64,000 nucleotides of DNA from Anseranas semipalmata (Eukaryota; Chordata; Aves; Anseriformes; Anseranatidae), in contig VXAA01001965.1 in NCBI GenBank assembly GCA_013399115.1, forward strand, positions 320,531-384,530, written 5' to 3'. Below, piece by piece: positions 26,083 to 38,500 of this stretch. A program made the translations under genes and the position numbers. A model generated the notes under the pieces. The model searched no databases, was not told the DNA's origin, and was given only the letters and a program-made list of their open reading frames with translations. Within the stretch, counting starts at the first letter, position 1. Every line of letters begins with the position of its first letter.

Positions 26083-26918
26083 GTATTATCGCAGGCATTC
26101 AAAAGATCTCAGTATAAATACCCAGTAAATCAAAAGTGACAGCTACCTCGCCGTATATAAAATATAATTTGCAGTTACACAATAGTGGTTTTATTAGTCT
26201 GCCTCCTGTCTTTAAGAAAACATAATAAAGGGTCCGTCCCCAAATGTAACGGGTTGACTTCTCCTATCAGTGTGGTTCTACTTTGATATAACTCTATTCT
26301 AATTTAGATGAGTTTATTTCTGATTACATAAGGGTAAATGAGATGGGAATTGGGCCTATTAAGTGTATATTTAGCTGCTTCCCTAAGCAATCTATTTTTA
26401 TTTCTTTATATTTTGAAAACCAGGGCTTGCCTATTTAAGAGATGCAAACAACTAATAGAAAAACTAACTTGCTGCCTGAAGAAACCCAGCTTTGTTCTCA
26501 CTGTTAGTACAGCCACAGGTGACTCCAAAGGACGGAAGTTTCGCTGAAGCTGTGAGCCGGTGTCTACTGCTCGATTCTGTAAAACCCTGTGGGGAAAAAT
26601 TCCTGCCTTTTTATAAGTGTGAAGCAAATGCACAAAGCACTATACCAACTTAGTAAGGAAACCGTGAGGGACGAATAGGACATTTCTTCAGCTACTGTAG
26701 CAACTAAGCGAGGAGACAAAGCACAGCCAGGCTGCACTCTATACCAGACAAATCCCTCTGTGTTTCCATCTATTAATAAAAAGAGAGTGCAGAACTGTAT
26801 TACCTGTCCTTTCTCCCCTGTTCCTTCATTTTAATTGCTAGCCAGGTTCACAAGAAACAGTTACTCTGAAAGACTGCGAGACACTTCAGTTAAGGGCAGC
26901 AGTGGTAAGTGGATGTTA

Positions 26919-27010
26919 ATTCTGGTTCCGACTTCCGCTCACTGTTTGGACTAGAGCAATTTACAGTCATACTCCCACTTCAGTTTCTCCACCTGAGAAA
27001 CGAGAAATGG
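26919..27010 (+). repeat. Possible MIR-like ancient SINE relic
   Basis: Blocks resemble a MIR/CORE-type repeat: a gacttccgctcac segment, then ctagagcaatttac, then cttcagtttctccacctgag followed by an A/G-rich stretch. These parallel the family's 'tgccacttac', 'ttgggcaagttactt' and 'cctcagtttcctcatctgta' order. It is a weaker match than the copy at 6898-7045. Confidence 0.4.
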
Positions 27011-27253
27011 CATGGCGAAAAACACAAGAGGTTGGGGTTCTTTTACTGCAAGATTAATCTTGTCATGTAAGCTTTGATATTAACAACAGTGAAGTATACA
27101 GATGAAATACTTTTTCCATACAGAAATTTTAACAAGTAATCATCTCTTCCTGTTTTTGCCTAATTTACAAGTGCTGTGAACTCTTAACAGTTTCACAGCT
27201 AGTTCTAGGTTATGCTCATGCATTGATTAAATGACAAGAGAATCTGCTTTAAT

Positions 27254-27312
27254 ATTTGCAAAGTGTTTTGAGGATAAAAGACACAAATCAGCTGCAAAGT
27301 AAGTATTATTGG
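27254..27312 (+). repeat. Possible 3' tail of an amniote SINE/LINE relic
   Basis: The blocks ttgcaaagtgttttgagg, then a short spacer, then gcaaagtaagtattattgg resemble the 'gtaaagcgctttgagat ... tgcaaagtattatt' tails of old amniote interspersed repeats. It could belong to the same ancient insertion as 26919-27010, split by later sequence, or be independent. Confidence 0.35.
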
Positions 27313-29131
27313 ATCTATGCAGAGGTGAACTGAAAAGCTGAAATTACCAGCATTACCAATATTTTCAAATCATAACATTAAATAACCTGATTCCTCATTT
27401 TGAAAAGTATGTTTCATATTGATGCCAATAGAACAAGATAATACCCTGTATGAGAAATGTATATGAAAGCTTCAGACTGGGAAACAGAGGATCACACTGA
27501 GCGAGACTGCTTTATTTTCAGCTCTGTCTTACTTCCAAAGAGCTGACAGAACTGGACAGACTTAGGTTGCCTGAAGGGCAAGTTCTGTCTAGTCTAAGCT
27601 AGGACTGGAGAATTTGTCCTTACATGGTTGGGTTTTATTTACAATTTGAGCTCTTTTTCACCTATAATATAGTGCTGCAATAGAAACAAACAATTACGTG
27701 CTCTGAGTTTTTCTAGGCTTTTAGTTGCATTTTTCCTAGAAACAAAAAAGCCTCATTTTTTATTTTTCCAAATTCCCAGGGTTTACTTGCACAACTCCCA
27801 TTAATATTGATGGGAGTTAAACATCTTAAAAATCCCAATGCAAACAAAAAAGAATAGACTCCTAAGTGAATGTCTATTATGAAATGACAAAGAACTGTAG
27901 TCTTTGCAAAAGCCAGCAAAGAGTATTCTTCTGTTTAATGCTCTAATAAGTGTCCTATTATCCAGTTAGTTCAATTACATTGAATGAGTCTGGTTTTTCC
28001 AAAGCCTTTCACTTTGTCACACAGAGTGCAGGGAGGCTGACAAGAAAGATGAGCCACTGCTAGCTCTTGGGTAGCTATACTGATCTCTCACTATACCTCA
28101 GTAAGAAACAGGATCCACTTGTTAGCAGAAAGGAAACAGGTATCACAATGGCCCCCAGTAGAGCCCTCGAGGTACAAATCTGACAATGACCCCATTGTAA
28201 ACCTCTTATCATCAAAATGTTTTTATTCTCATCCATTACCAAATCTTTAGGGGCACAGACTTAGAAAACAAGGAGGAAATGGCTCCCTTTTGAACTGCTC
28301 TGAAGAATATTAGACAATTCAAGCCAAGAGCTATATACTTTCTGATATGCTTTTTAATTCTCAGAAATTGGTTTTGTTGTTTTTAAGCAACAGTGACTCT
28401 TTCTTTTAGTAGATATCCATTTTCTTCTCAGGAGAAGCCCTCCACAAAGCCACAGAATAGGACACAAATACACGTTACTTTCAAGTGGAGAAAGTATACA
28501 GACATTTTTCAAGAGTCAGCAACAAAATAATGAGCTATTTAATCTTATTGTATCACAAGGGTCAGTGTTTGAAAATAATGGACAGAAAATAATTACAGAC
28601 TTCAATGAGATTTCATAATATTTTAGCATATGCTATATATATTTAAAATTGAAGTGTATAAACAGATTTCTGTTTAACCTTTGTCTTTTACATTTCATTT
28701 TTCCAGCATGCAATAGCTGTAATTATTGTACAGATAGGTAACTACTTTGTATAGGCAGACAAGCACACATTGTATAGAGTTGAGACCCAGGCCTGCAAGC
28801 TCCATTTTCATGTTAGATTACTAGCAGCTCTGAAGATGCCAGTAATCTTCATACTGGAAGAACGGGACAGATGCAGATTTTCAGAGGAGACTAGTAGGAG
28901 AAATGTTTTATATATATTCCATCCAGTAAATAATCTGGTTTCTTAAGTTACTGAAACAAGTATTTATGCAATAGAGTGTCACTGCTCCACAGAAGTCCCT
29001 ACAATATCCTGGGTAACAACACATTTTAAAAACTGGCTACAATTTTCTTTTTAAGAAAGTACACAGTAAGAGTAAGTTGTGAGGCTTACAGTAAGTCTGG
29101 TAACCCATAAGTAATTGAAAATTTATATTGG

Positions 29132-29202
29132 TAAACACACACATACATAAAGATATATGCATATATATATACTGTATATATATGAATATATGCATACATG
29201 CA
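29132..29202. repeat. CA/TA-rich low-complexity stretch with dyad symmetry
   Basis: A (CA)n start passes into a TA-rich block around 29150-29202, in which tatatgcatatat on the left is mirrored by atatatgcata on the right around a central actgtat. The symmetry is imperfect but could extrude a hairpin. Confidence 0.75.
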
Positions 29203-30030
29203 AGAAACTCATCCCTGATACAGTTATTCGAGTCTATCATAAGGATTGGATTAGTGCCAGACATATCCTTTTCTTGCATACATTCTAGATTGGGGGACTG
29301 TCAAACAATTGCTCATTTCTACCTATTGAAAGTTCCTAAGAGGAATAGCAGTTGGCATCTTGACCCCTTCTGTCCCTATCTTAGTTTTGAGTTCTTCCTA
29401 GACACTTCATCCTACAAAGGTGAAGAAAACCCTGCCAGCACCTGTGTGGAGACACTTTTCCCTCTGTTGGGTACACTTGATCCCTAGCACTTTGTCCCTC
29501 AACCTCTGCCGTTGCCTGTGTGCTGCAGCTGCTGGGGTGATAACAACAATTACAGCTTGAGGAGTAGTCATAATGAAGCTTTACCCTTAGCTAAGTCATG
29601 TGAGCAAAGGCCAACTTTATACTCACCTAAATTATTCAATCAGAAGAGTGTTTCCAGCAGTATAATCAGAGGGATATTGTCCCTACTATAGATACAGTTA
29701 CAGGGACACCATTGTGTCTTCTGTCAGTTACTACTGTCCTACCCCAAGGAATAAGTCATGTTTGAGGAGTTTAAAACTATTTTAATTATACATCAATACA
29801 TCAAAACCAAAATGACTTCTTTATGGAGATATTCCAAGCACAGAGGTTTCTTTCGCGCATTAGAGGAAGTTCAGGTCGTCCATGCATTTTCACGTCTTCT
29901 TGCTCCTAGCACATACCCCACCCTGCAGCATGAATGTGTGATCCTTGCTCTCCCCTACGAAATGCCCTCATCATTGTCATCTACATTACGGTATTAGCAT
30001 GTGAAGGAGAGAAATAGATTGCCTTTCAGC

Positions 30031-30050
30031 TTTTTTTTTTTTTTTTTTTT
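30031..30050. repeat. Poly-T homopolymer (20 T)
   Basis: Uninterrupted T run. It gives a phenylalanine run in the overlapping spurious open frame. Confidence 0.9.
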
Positions 30051-32605
30051 CCAACGAGAAGCAAGGACTTTTTGCATCCACATCCAGCTCAGCATGGCCA
30101 GGTGGAGCTGTAGGTGCAAGGTCTCCCACATGGCCCATTGCTGTCCCTGCTTTGGCTTTGCAGAGAAAGTTGGAGGAGCAAAAGTGACAGAAGCCTGACT
30201 TCTGTTCTCACAAATGAAAGGTTTAGTATCTTTGCTTATAGCTGGCCATTGTATTTGACTACCCTATGGCAGAAATTTTTTTAAAGAGATAGATCTAAAT
30301 CCACTTCTTACCAGTTTTGGTCTCATACTACAGAATGACCAAACTGATGGATATACCAGTCATCTTTGGTGCATAGAGGGAGAAGGCACAAGGGTGTCAA
30401 TCAGAGCCGTGGAGGGTCAAGGCTGAAGACTTGCTCCTCAAAACAAGCCTTCTAACAAGACTCTCAAAAGAAATTCTCTTAGTAGCAGAAAATGTCTTGC
30501 ATGGTTTAAGGAGGTTGTCAGAGGGTAATACATCTTTCAAATGCTTTATAAAATGTGCAATAGCAATCAACATTTGATGCTGCACTTGAACATCAGAAAG
30601 AGCTTTCCAGAAAAATGTTTTTTTCTATTGATGTCAATTTTCATTTCCATTAAGTAGGGAACATGTTAACAAAAGAATGAACATGATCAAAACATTCTCT
30701 CCATCTGTGATTACACAAAACATGTCCTTTTTCAGTAAACTGGAGATGCAATTACTTATGGCCTCACTACTATCAGCTCTTTAAGTATTTTGCCTTTAAA
30801 GCCATTTTTCAGTATATCTTCAGTGATTCAAATCAAATTCTTTATGCATACAATAATAAACTGAAAGTTAGATTCTCAAATAAAAGTTATATTTAAGTAA
30901 AAGAGTTTATCAATGAGAGCTAAAATAACACAGAGAACTATACCAGGATTAAAAAAAAAAATAATTAAAAAAAGCAACCCCTACCCCAAATATCAGCAGA
31001 ATTTCAAATACCACTTCTGGTTTGGAAAGCTATAATGTACTTTAAAGACAGCAGGAAATCTGTATAAGAAAGATGCGTCAGGAAGACATTTTCATGAGTT
31101 AAAGAAGCATTCCTTAGTAAATTCAACTCATCGAATATTGAAATCAATGCAATGACTTCCACTGTCATTACTGGGTATTATATTGATCTGAAAATGAATT
31201 GCTGTCTCATTGTTTGTATTTAAAAGTTCATTCTTCCCAACCTGTACTGGCCATGTCAAAATCCTGATTTTCAGAATAAATATATTTACCCAGCTTCGTA
31301 TTCCCTTTTCTTTTTCCCAGTACCTAGTAAGAAGAAACAATACCTTGTTATAACATGTTCTTCATAATACTTTTAGCTGATTAAAAAGAAGAACTAAGGC
31401 TTAAATATAATATACCAATAAAATGAAAAGATTGAAGACCCACTGCTCTTATCAACCTGGACAAGGATATCAAGCAACAATTGACATTGGTGAGGACTGA
31501 ATTTATGTTTATGCATGTTTGGATGGAATTTTTGAATTTACTTTTCTTTTATTCATCTTCCAGGAGTGCTTGCACTAGTAGCTTGTTTGTTAGCAGCAAA
31601 CTGTGAAAAATATCACAACTATTTTAGGAACATGTGCAGAAATCAGAATTCATTTTGTTCCCTTGAAATCTCATTTTCTTCCACTTTTGCATAAAAAATT
31701 TGGTAGTCCAATAAGAGAGCAAAAATAGTACAACACTGACCTGGGCTTCTTAACACATATCATAGAAGGCAGTCAGGGATGCCACTGAAACAAATAACTT
31801 TCAAGTGATCTTTGAATTGTCATGAATTTGAGAAGAGGAGTCAGGCAATTTTGGTAAACAGGTAAAAACATCACAAAATATTTTTGAACAGAAAATTCAG
31901 ACAGACTAACAGTAAATGACCTGCCAGAAGTATTTTTCAAAGCTCTAGTTAACAGTTTAGATACAGGCAAAATTGCTTTGACTGCAACTTGTTTTCCAGC
32001 ATAACTTCAATATCATTATTTGCTGAAAGAAACAAAGATCCAGAAATTAAATTCTTGCAATTTGGACTCGAATTAAAAACAAACAAAACAGAATTGGGGA
32101 AAGTTTATAGAAACAGATGTAGTGTGTTTAGAGATAGGTTTAATGATTTAAGACCCCTGATAGTCCATGCCAATTTTTCAGGAGTCTTTAGAGGACAGAT
32201 AGAAATAAAAGCTTACTAATACATAGTCTTTGAACAAATGCAATGCCAGACCCAATTTGTTGTTCCCTAAAAGATGTTTTAAATAACTGCAAAAGGCAAA
32301 TTTAACTGTGGTTACACCAGGGATGAACTCAGCCCATTGTTTTGTTTCCTAGAGGCTATAACATTGGGTAATTATTAGAGCAGTCCTTATTGTTAATGCT
32401 TGAAGGGAATAAATGACTATGTACAAGTGTTTACCTGAGCACCATTTATTGATCAGTTGGCTTCCAAACCATCTTTGGCAGAAGACCACTTCTAGTTTTT
32501 CCAGCATTCAGCTGAACACTAGTCATTTGGCAAATATCTGTATAAAAGCCTCTTCTGGCTATGCCCATGGAATCTGTAGATTTCACAAAACCTAAAATAC
32601 ATTTT

Positions 32606-33030
32606 AGAATCATAGACTCATAGAACCATAGAACGGCCTGGGTTGAAAAGGACCTTAAAGATCATCTAGTTTCAACCCCCCTGCTCTGGGCAGGGTTGCC
32701 AACCACTAGAGCAGGCTGCCCAGTGCCACATCCAGCCTGGCCTTGAATGCCTCCAGGGATGGGGCATCCACAACCTCTCTGGGCAACCTGTTCCAGTGCC
32801 TCACCACCCTCTGAGTGAAAAAATTCCTCCTAATATCCAACCTAAATCTCCCCTGTCTTAGTTTGAAACCATTCCCCCTTGTCCTATCACTATCAACGTG
32901 TGTAAACAGGCGTTCCCCCTCCCGTTTATACGCTCCCTTCAAGTACTGGAAGGCCGCAATGAGGTCTCCCCGGAGCCTTCTCTTCTCCAAGCTAAACAAG
33001 CCCAGTTCCCTCAACCTTTCTTCATANCAG
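32606..33030 (-). mobile_element. CR1 LINE 3' fragment, minus orientation
   Basis: Read on the minus strand this is the 3' end of a CR1 retrotransposon. On the plus strand it begins with degenerate copies of the terminal octamer (agaatcat, agactcat, agaaccat), followed by cggcctgggttgaaaaggac, gatcatctagtttcaacccc, gcctggccttgaatgcctcc, gggcaacctgttccagtgcc and ggtctccccggagccttctc. The minus strand keeps an open frame of 102 codons (33014-32706) matching the C-terminal part of CR1 ORF2, with the motifs [29 protein letters not shown] and [15 protein letters not shown]. The element stops at 33030, just after an ambiguous base at 33027. It is 5'-truncated and cannot mobilise itself. The preserved frame suggests it is younger than the copy at 7762. 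Confidence 0.96.
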
Positions 33031-34740
33031 TAGGGTTTGCAAGCTTGTATTTGGTATGATCAGAATTGTACTTAAGGTTTCACAGAATTTAGAGCTCTAA
33101 CATAGCAACTAAAAGTGGCTATTAGCCACATAAATTCTGCCATTCTAATCTCATGAAAATTTGATGTGCCATCAGTGCATAGGTGGAGAGATTGTATAAA
33201 CTTTATGGGCCATATTAGAATTTCTAGCTGAATGGAAGAATTTGGATGGCTTTTGAAAGGTATCTAACTGCTGCAAATTCAGGCTAACAGAATCTAGCAC
33301 ATAATCTACTCTTGGTGGTTAGTCTAGAACAGTGAATGTTAAATAAACAAGGCAATTAATATATTTTTTCACCTTTAGAGTATTAATAAAATGTTCGTTC
33401 CCTCTCTCCCTCTCCTCAACATCCCATTCTTAATTCCATCATAACAAAAATTAATTAAATTTTAAATATTTTGGGCAGGAACTGCCCTCAGAAATGCCCA
33501 CTGCCACTGAACATCAAAGTCCACTTCACTGCGCTAGGTTCTGACAAAGTTCCGGCTGCTGTTTGCACTTCTGATTTTTGGTTTGAGCATGGATGCTTCA
33601 GTCTAAATCTGGAAGCACTTAACTGTGTGGCTTGTCACTGTATTCCTGGTAGTTTTACCATCTGTCCTTTTGTTAAGTAATCCCTCTGACATTCCTTTTA
33701 AAAATACAATAAAATATGGCTAGCATAGAAGATGTGACTATAATATGTGGAGAGACCATATCTCTCCATGTCCATCTTCCCTGCAGGGGAAAACAAGAGG
33801 GTCAAACTCTAATGTTACTCTTGTAACATACTAAAGTATACATGAAATTTTTGCCTCCTAGAAGGGGAGAGTTTGGAAGAAGTCTCTCCAGTGTGAAAGA
33901 TTGATATGCCACAGTCACAGATACACCACCACATGCAAGAACCCCTGGTGATCTGTCCTAAAAAAACCCTATGTAGCACCCACTTTGCTGTGCTACAGTT
34001 TAAAGTGTCCACTGGGAGTGAGAAAGACCTTGATGTCTGGGACAGCATACTACAATTATAATTTCATCTGGAGCTTATTCTACCACAAGGATGGAAAGGG
34101 TCTCTGTTATGCATTGCTATGAGTCTTCTTGAAGGAAGTGTTTTGTATTTTAGAGATTAGCCCACATACTTTATGCTATGGTATAGGAGTTGCCAAGAGA
34201 TTCGCTCATCATATCCTTTTTGTAGGAAAAGTTGCAGAAAATGGCACAGCTTCTGCTGTGCTGTCTTCTTCTTTGACCGGTTGATTTGCTTTTGTTTGGT
34301 TAATTAGTTAAATTCAAAGTTTACTTGGGAAATTCCTGTCACATCTGTGGGAAGATCCTATTTCATAAGGGCACTTAACAGTACACTTATACGCTAGATA
34401 TGAAGTAAGAGACTCTAGGCTTTCTGAAACAAATGTGCTTGTTTTTCAGGCAGGGGAAAATAGCTTTTCTCTGTCAAGAGACAACAGAATATAACCCATA
34501 AATCTGTATGCTTTACTATATAGGCAAGGGACTCAATTTTGAGCTAGACTGTGGTCACTTTCAATCAAAGGAGTATCCAGAAAATTGTCTTAAAGGAATA
34601 ACTAGAGATCTATTCCCTCTCTAATGCATTTAGGCTTCTAAACTTGAAGTTAGGAGCAGCAATGCTAACTTGAAAATTTCTGCTTTAAACCTTTCCATAA
34701 AGGACAAATACAAAGCACCACCCGTATTGGGATTACATGT
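33031..34740. other. Gene-free DNA between CR1 and LTR-like repeat
   Basis: Nothing recognised. The one mid-size open frame (33471-33680) has no family signature. Confidence 0.5.
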
Positions 34741-35548
34741 CAAGGTAAGCCTTTGGTAGCAGAGGGCTGCAGGGGTGGCTTCTGTGAGCAGAGCCCAGCA
34801 GCTGCCCCATGTCAGATCAGAGCCAGCTCCAGCCGGCTCCAAAAGGGACCCGCTGCTGGCCAGAGCCGAGCCAGGGAGCGACACTGGTTGTGCCTCTGGG
34901 AGAGCAGAGCTAAGGAAGGGAACAAACTGCTGTGCCACAGCAGCTGGGAGAGAGGGGTGAGACACAGCCCTGCAGACACCCAGGTCAGTGCAGAAGGAGG
35001 GCAGGAGGGGCTCCAGGCGCCGCAGCAGAAGTTCCCCTGCGGCCCCTGGAGAGGCCCATGGTGGAGCAGGCCGTCCCCCTGCAGCCCATGGGTACCACAC
35101 GGAGCAGATCTCCATGCTGCAGCCATGGAGGAGCCCATGTGGAGCAGGTGGATGTGGCCTGAAGGAGGCTGCGGCCCATGGGAGCCCCCGCAGGAGCAGG
35201 CCCCNGGAGCAGCAGAGACAAAGCATCATGGACTGACCACAACCACCATTCCCCACTCCCTTGCACTGCTCAGGGGAGGAGGTAGAGGAGGGTGGATGGG
35301 AGAAGGTGTTTTTAGTTTGCTTGTAGTTCTCATTTCTCTAGCCTGTTATCAGTAGGCAATGAATTACATTAATCTCCCTTATGCTGAGTCTGTTTTGCCC
35401 GTGATGGTAATTGGTGAGTGATCTCCCTGTCCTTATCTCAACCCATGAGCTTTTTTTCATCATATTTTCTCCCCCTGTCCTTTTGAGGAGGGAGAGTGAG
35501 AAAGCAGTGTGGTGGTGCTGAGCTGCCCATCATTGTTAAACCACCACA
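34741..35548 (+). mobile_element. Solo LTR-like repeat, probable avian endogenous retrovirus LTR
   Basis: A GC-rich stretch (about 34745-35215) passes into a T-rich 3' part containing gagtctgttttgcccgtgat, ggtaattggtgagtgatctc and cctgtccttatctcaaccca, ending in ...aaaccaccaca. I know this order of blocks from an LTR family common in bird genomes; the exact family name cannot be given safely. No gag, pol or env reading frame flanks it, so it is a solitary LTR or a fragment of one. The 5' boundary is approximate and may be truncated, because the expected tgtggt-type start was not found. The usual AATAAA polyadenylation signal appears as AATGAA at 35358-35363. Long open frames across it (up to 208 codons) result from GC richness and are not genes. 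Confidence 0.65.
35015..35215 (+). repeat. Degenerate internal tandem units within the LTR-like element
   Basis: Variants of 'ctgcagcccatgg' followed 15-25 bases later by 'gagcag' recur four or so times (gcggcccctggagag, ctgcagcccatgggt, ctgcagccatggag, ctgcggcccatggga). An ambiguous base at 35205 lies in the last unit, so copy number here may be wrong in the assembly. Confidence 0.6.
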
Positions 35549-38500
35549 GTTCTTTCTGATGCCCCCCCCCCTTTTTTTTAAAGAGGCATTTCATATCATG
35601 ATTATATTGTTGCTTAATCTCTTTATAGGCACACAGATGGGCATTTGATTATATATTTCCAGATAGAAGAGTGACCACCATGAAATAGCCAGTAACCCAT
35701 ACAATATCTTGTGTATTGGAAACACACTGTTTATACTAGCCAAAATCAGGCAGGAAAAGCCACAATATAAGTTAGTGACTGACAATAATACAAGCCTCAG
35801 CCCATACACTTAAAGTTTTGGCCTCTAGATGATGGCTGAAGAACTGTGATCATGTTGTTTGTTGCTGACTTCAGATCAAAGTCCTGCATCCACTTCCTTA
35901 AGACACTAGATCTGATATTCCACAAGAAGAAAAAAAAAAACATTTTTTTTTCTTGCATTCATGTAGCTCTGTGGTGGTACAGTATGACACACACAAAAAA
36001 ATAGCAGCTATGGAAATTTTTCCTGCTTTTGGACTTCTTCTTGGTGAAATTTGCATTGGTAGGAAACATATTCCTTGCAAAAATCTCCCTGTGGCTTTCA
36101 AACCTGCATGTGGACTGATGAGGCACACTGCCAATGACTTTGAAATTTTCACATTTGATGCAAAAATATATTTTTCAGTAATTTATTATGGGATATTTCC
36201 TTAAGGGGAAAAAATATAATAAATAATATTCTGGAAGAAACACCTTGCCTTTAGACAGAGTGTTTATCAAAACACAATGGAACTTTTGAGTAGTCCTTCT
36301 TACTGGTGCTCAGCTACATGTAACAGAGTATGAACCAGATTGGTCAATAACCTTGAAGTTTGTATAGGCTGCAAAGGACATAAAGCTAATTTTACAATAT
36401 CAGTTATTGTAACAGGTAATCAGAATGTTTAACATATTTGTATGTTGATTTAATTAATGACATACTGACTAGAAAGCCAACATACTATTTGATGGCTTCA
36501 AATATGCATCCTCCCGGTAAACAGAGTGGAGGATCACTGAAAGATCTTTGCACTTACCTGAGAAGATGCTGCTTTCAAGCTGACTAAACACATTTCTTTT
36601 CTGGAAATGGTGGATCTGATGACTAAGAGATTAGTACCCATGCTTGTTCTCATTTTTGTTTATTCTTTGCAACCCTGTCTTCACTAGTTTTAGAGGTTAT
36701 TAACACTTCAATAGTTAGGAGAGGTCTGGAGAAAGATCTAGCTGAAAATAATTCCTAGGAAGAAATTAGTAACTACTGAAATAAGATCAAGCCCTGACAG
36801 TGGAGTAATATCCAATAATCTCCAGATTCTGACAGACTACAAGCAATGCTAACACAACTGTTTTTGCCAGTCTGGGAGCAAAGTGATCCAAAAGAACAGT
36901 AACAGTTAAAAATTGAGATAGACTAAATCTCCCTAAAGAAATTCCACAGAGAATAAAGTGCATTGATTCTACTGTAGGATCTGAAGAAGCAAAACTACTG
37001 TGACTCAGTATCACAGGGTAAAGGCCTTAGGGTAAGATAGGCATATAGCTCTTTTATTGCATTAAAATGCCATTCTCTTGTGTTCTGTTCTGTTCCAGCT
37101 ATAAAGATTAAGTATGTTGGTTTAAAGAAGCTGTTGGGCACTTGAGCACAAGCTCTGGAAGTTTTCTGATCTCCAGGATGCTGAACTCGGAGAGGATGAG
37201 AACTAATGGGCTCTACTTTTTACCACGCAAAGTCCTGGGCCTCCTCATTATAGGGATGTGAGGAGACAGTAATGTTAGTCAAAATGAAAGATTTTGCCTT
37301 CAGAATATTCAGTATATGTTTCAGCTATGGTTAAACACAGACAACCCCATCCCCCATCAGTAATGATCCCTTTGGTTTAGCATTAAAATCTCATTTAATC
37401 CTCCCAAATACATAGAGAATTTGAAGCATTTGCAATCTCAAGTGCATTGTCCACAATATTTTCAGCAGGGTCAATAAAGTTGCCACATTCTTTAAACAGG
37501 AATGACTGATCAAACTCACCAAAGTGTACAAGGTGCATCAGCTGATGGAGACATCTTCCTTGTGTCACAAAAAGCAGCTGGACATAGAAAACAGCTTTCT
37601 GCAGGCAGGCACAATTGGTTGGACAGTCAGCCATATGCATCAGCTACTAACGTATAGATTACCACTCTCTCTTGAGAAAAAAAACAGCATCAAGAGTCCT
37701 TTAGAAATAAGAATATTATAGGACTGATGTAGTTATATTACTAATGGACAATACAGCTAAGAAGAGGCTTTTTATTAAAGCCTATTATTTGGTTTAGTGA
37801 AAATAATAGCTTAACTGCTGTTCAGACTGTTTCCCCCCTGAAGAGCATATTATTTCAAGTCTTTCTAGATGTGAAAGGAGGGCTTTATTATCTCAGATTT
37901 TGAAAAAGAAAAGAAAAGATGAGAACAAATCATAATGTTTCCTGACATTTTTTCTATACTTGTATCACAAGGACTTAAAAAATATCTTTTACAATAGCTC
38001 TCAGTACCATTTTCTTGGAATACTTGATTCCAACAAAAGTGAATTGCAGTTTCAAGTAATTCAGATATTACATGTGGCCCCCTTAAATGTTGATCCCTTT
38101 AGAGTCCTCATTTTAACATTGATTTCAAAGTTGTTTTTTCAAAAAATGTTTTTTTTTTTTTTCCCTCCCCGAGAACTTTGAAGTTGATCATTTGTCTCAT
38201 TGCTGACACTCATTATACACACTGGAATGAATCTTGAACCAGCTCAGCTACCAGAAAAGTCTCTCTCTTCTCTTAGGGAGAGGCAATGGAATCACATCAT
38301 ATCTGTTGTGCAGGAAAAGTGGTCTCATTGCTGTGGATGATGGACGGAATGAAAGGTGACAGACTTTGCAGCCAACCTTATCTTAATTATCTTTAATTCA
38401 GACAAAGTCTATTTGTAGTATAGGTCACGTTTATTAAGAAAAGAACACATGGAATGGCTGCAAACTGAGAAAAGCAAAGACATAGCATCAGACTTTCCTT

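Larger units (their letters stand above)
8067..26918. other. Long gene-free interval
   Basis: About 19 kb without a recognisable coding exon. It contains a small CpG- and G-rich patch near 10060-10200, a two-copy 30-bp duplication near 17149, poly-A/T runs, and AT-rich stretches near 12780-13090 and 14190-14370 that look like possible conserved non-coding elements. Open frames here, including a 201-codon one starting at 10094 and a 182-codon one on the minus strand at 11862-12410, show no family signature, and the second is driven by a poly-A tract. I see nothing else in the interval. Confidence 0.55.
27313..32605. other. Gene-free AT-rich DNA
   Basis: No exon, RNA gene or transposon was recognised. 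It includes an AT/CA-rich stretch near 29132 and a poly-T run at 30031. Open frames are short and unlike any family known to me. Confidence 0.55.

Noticed and set aside
34630..35355. Open frames of 200-208 codons on both strands
   Set aside because: They lie inside the GC-rich LTR-like repeat, overlap each other on both strands and cross an ambiguous base. They do not resemble retroviral or cellular proteins.
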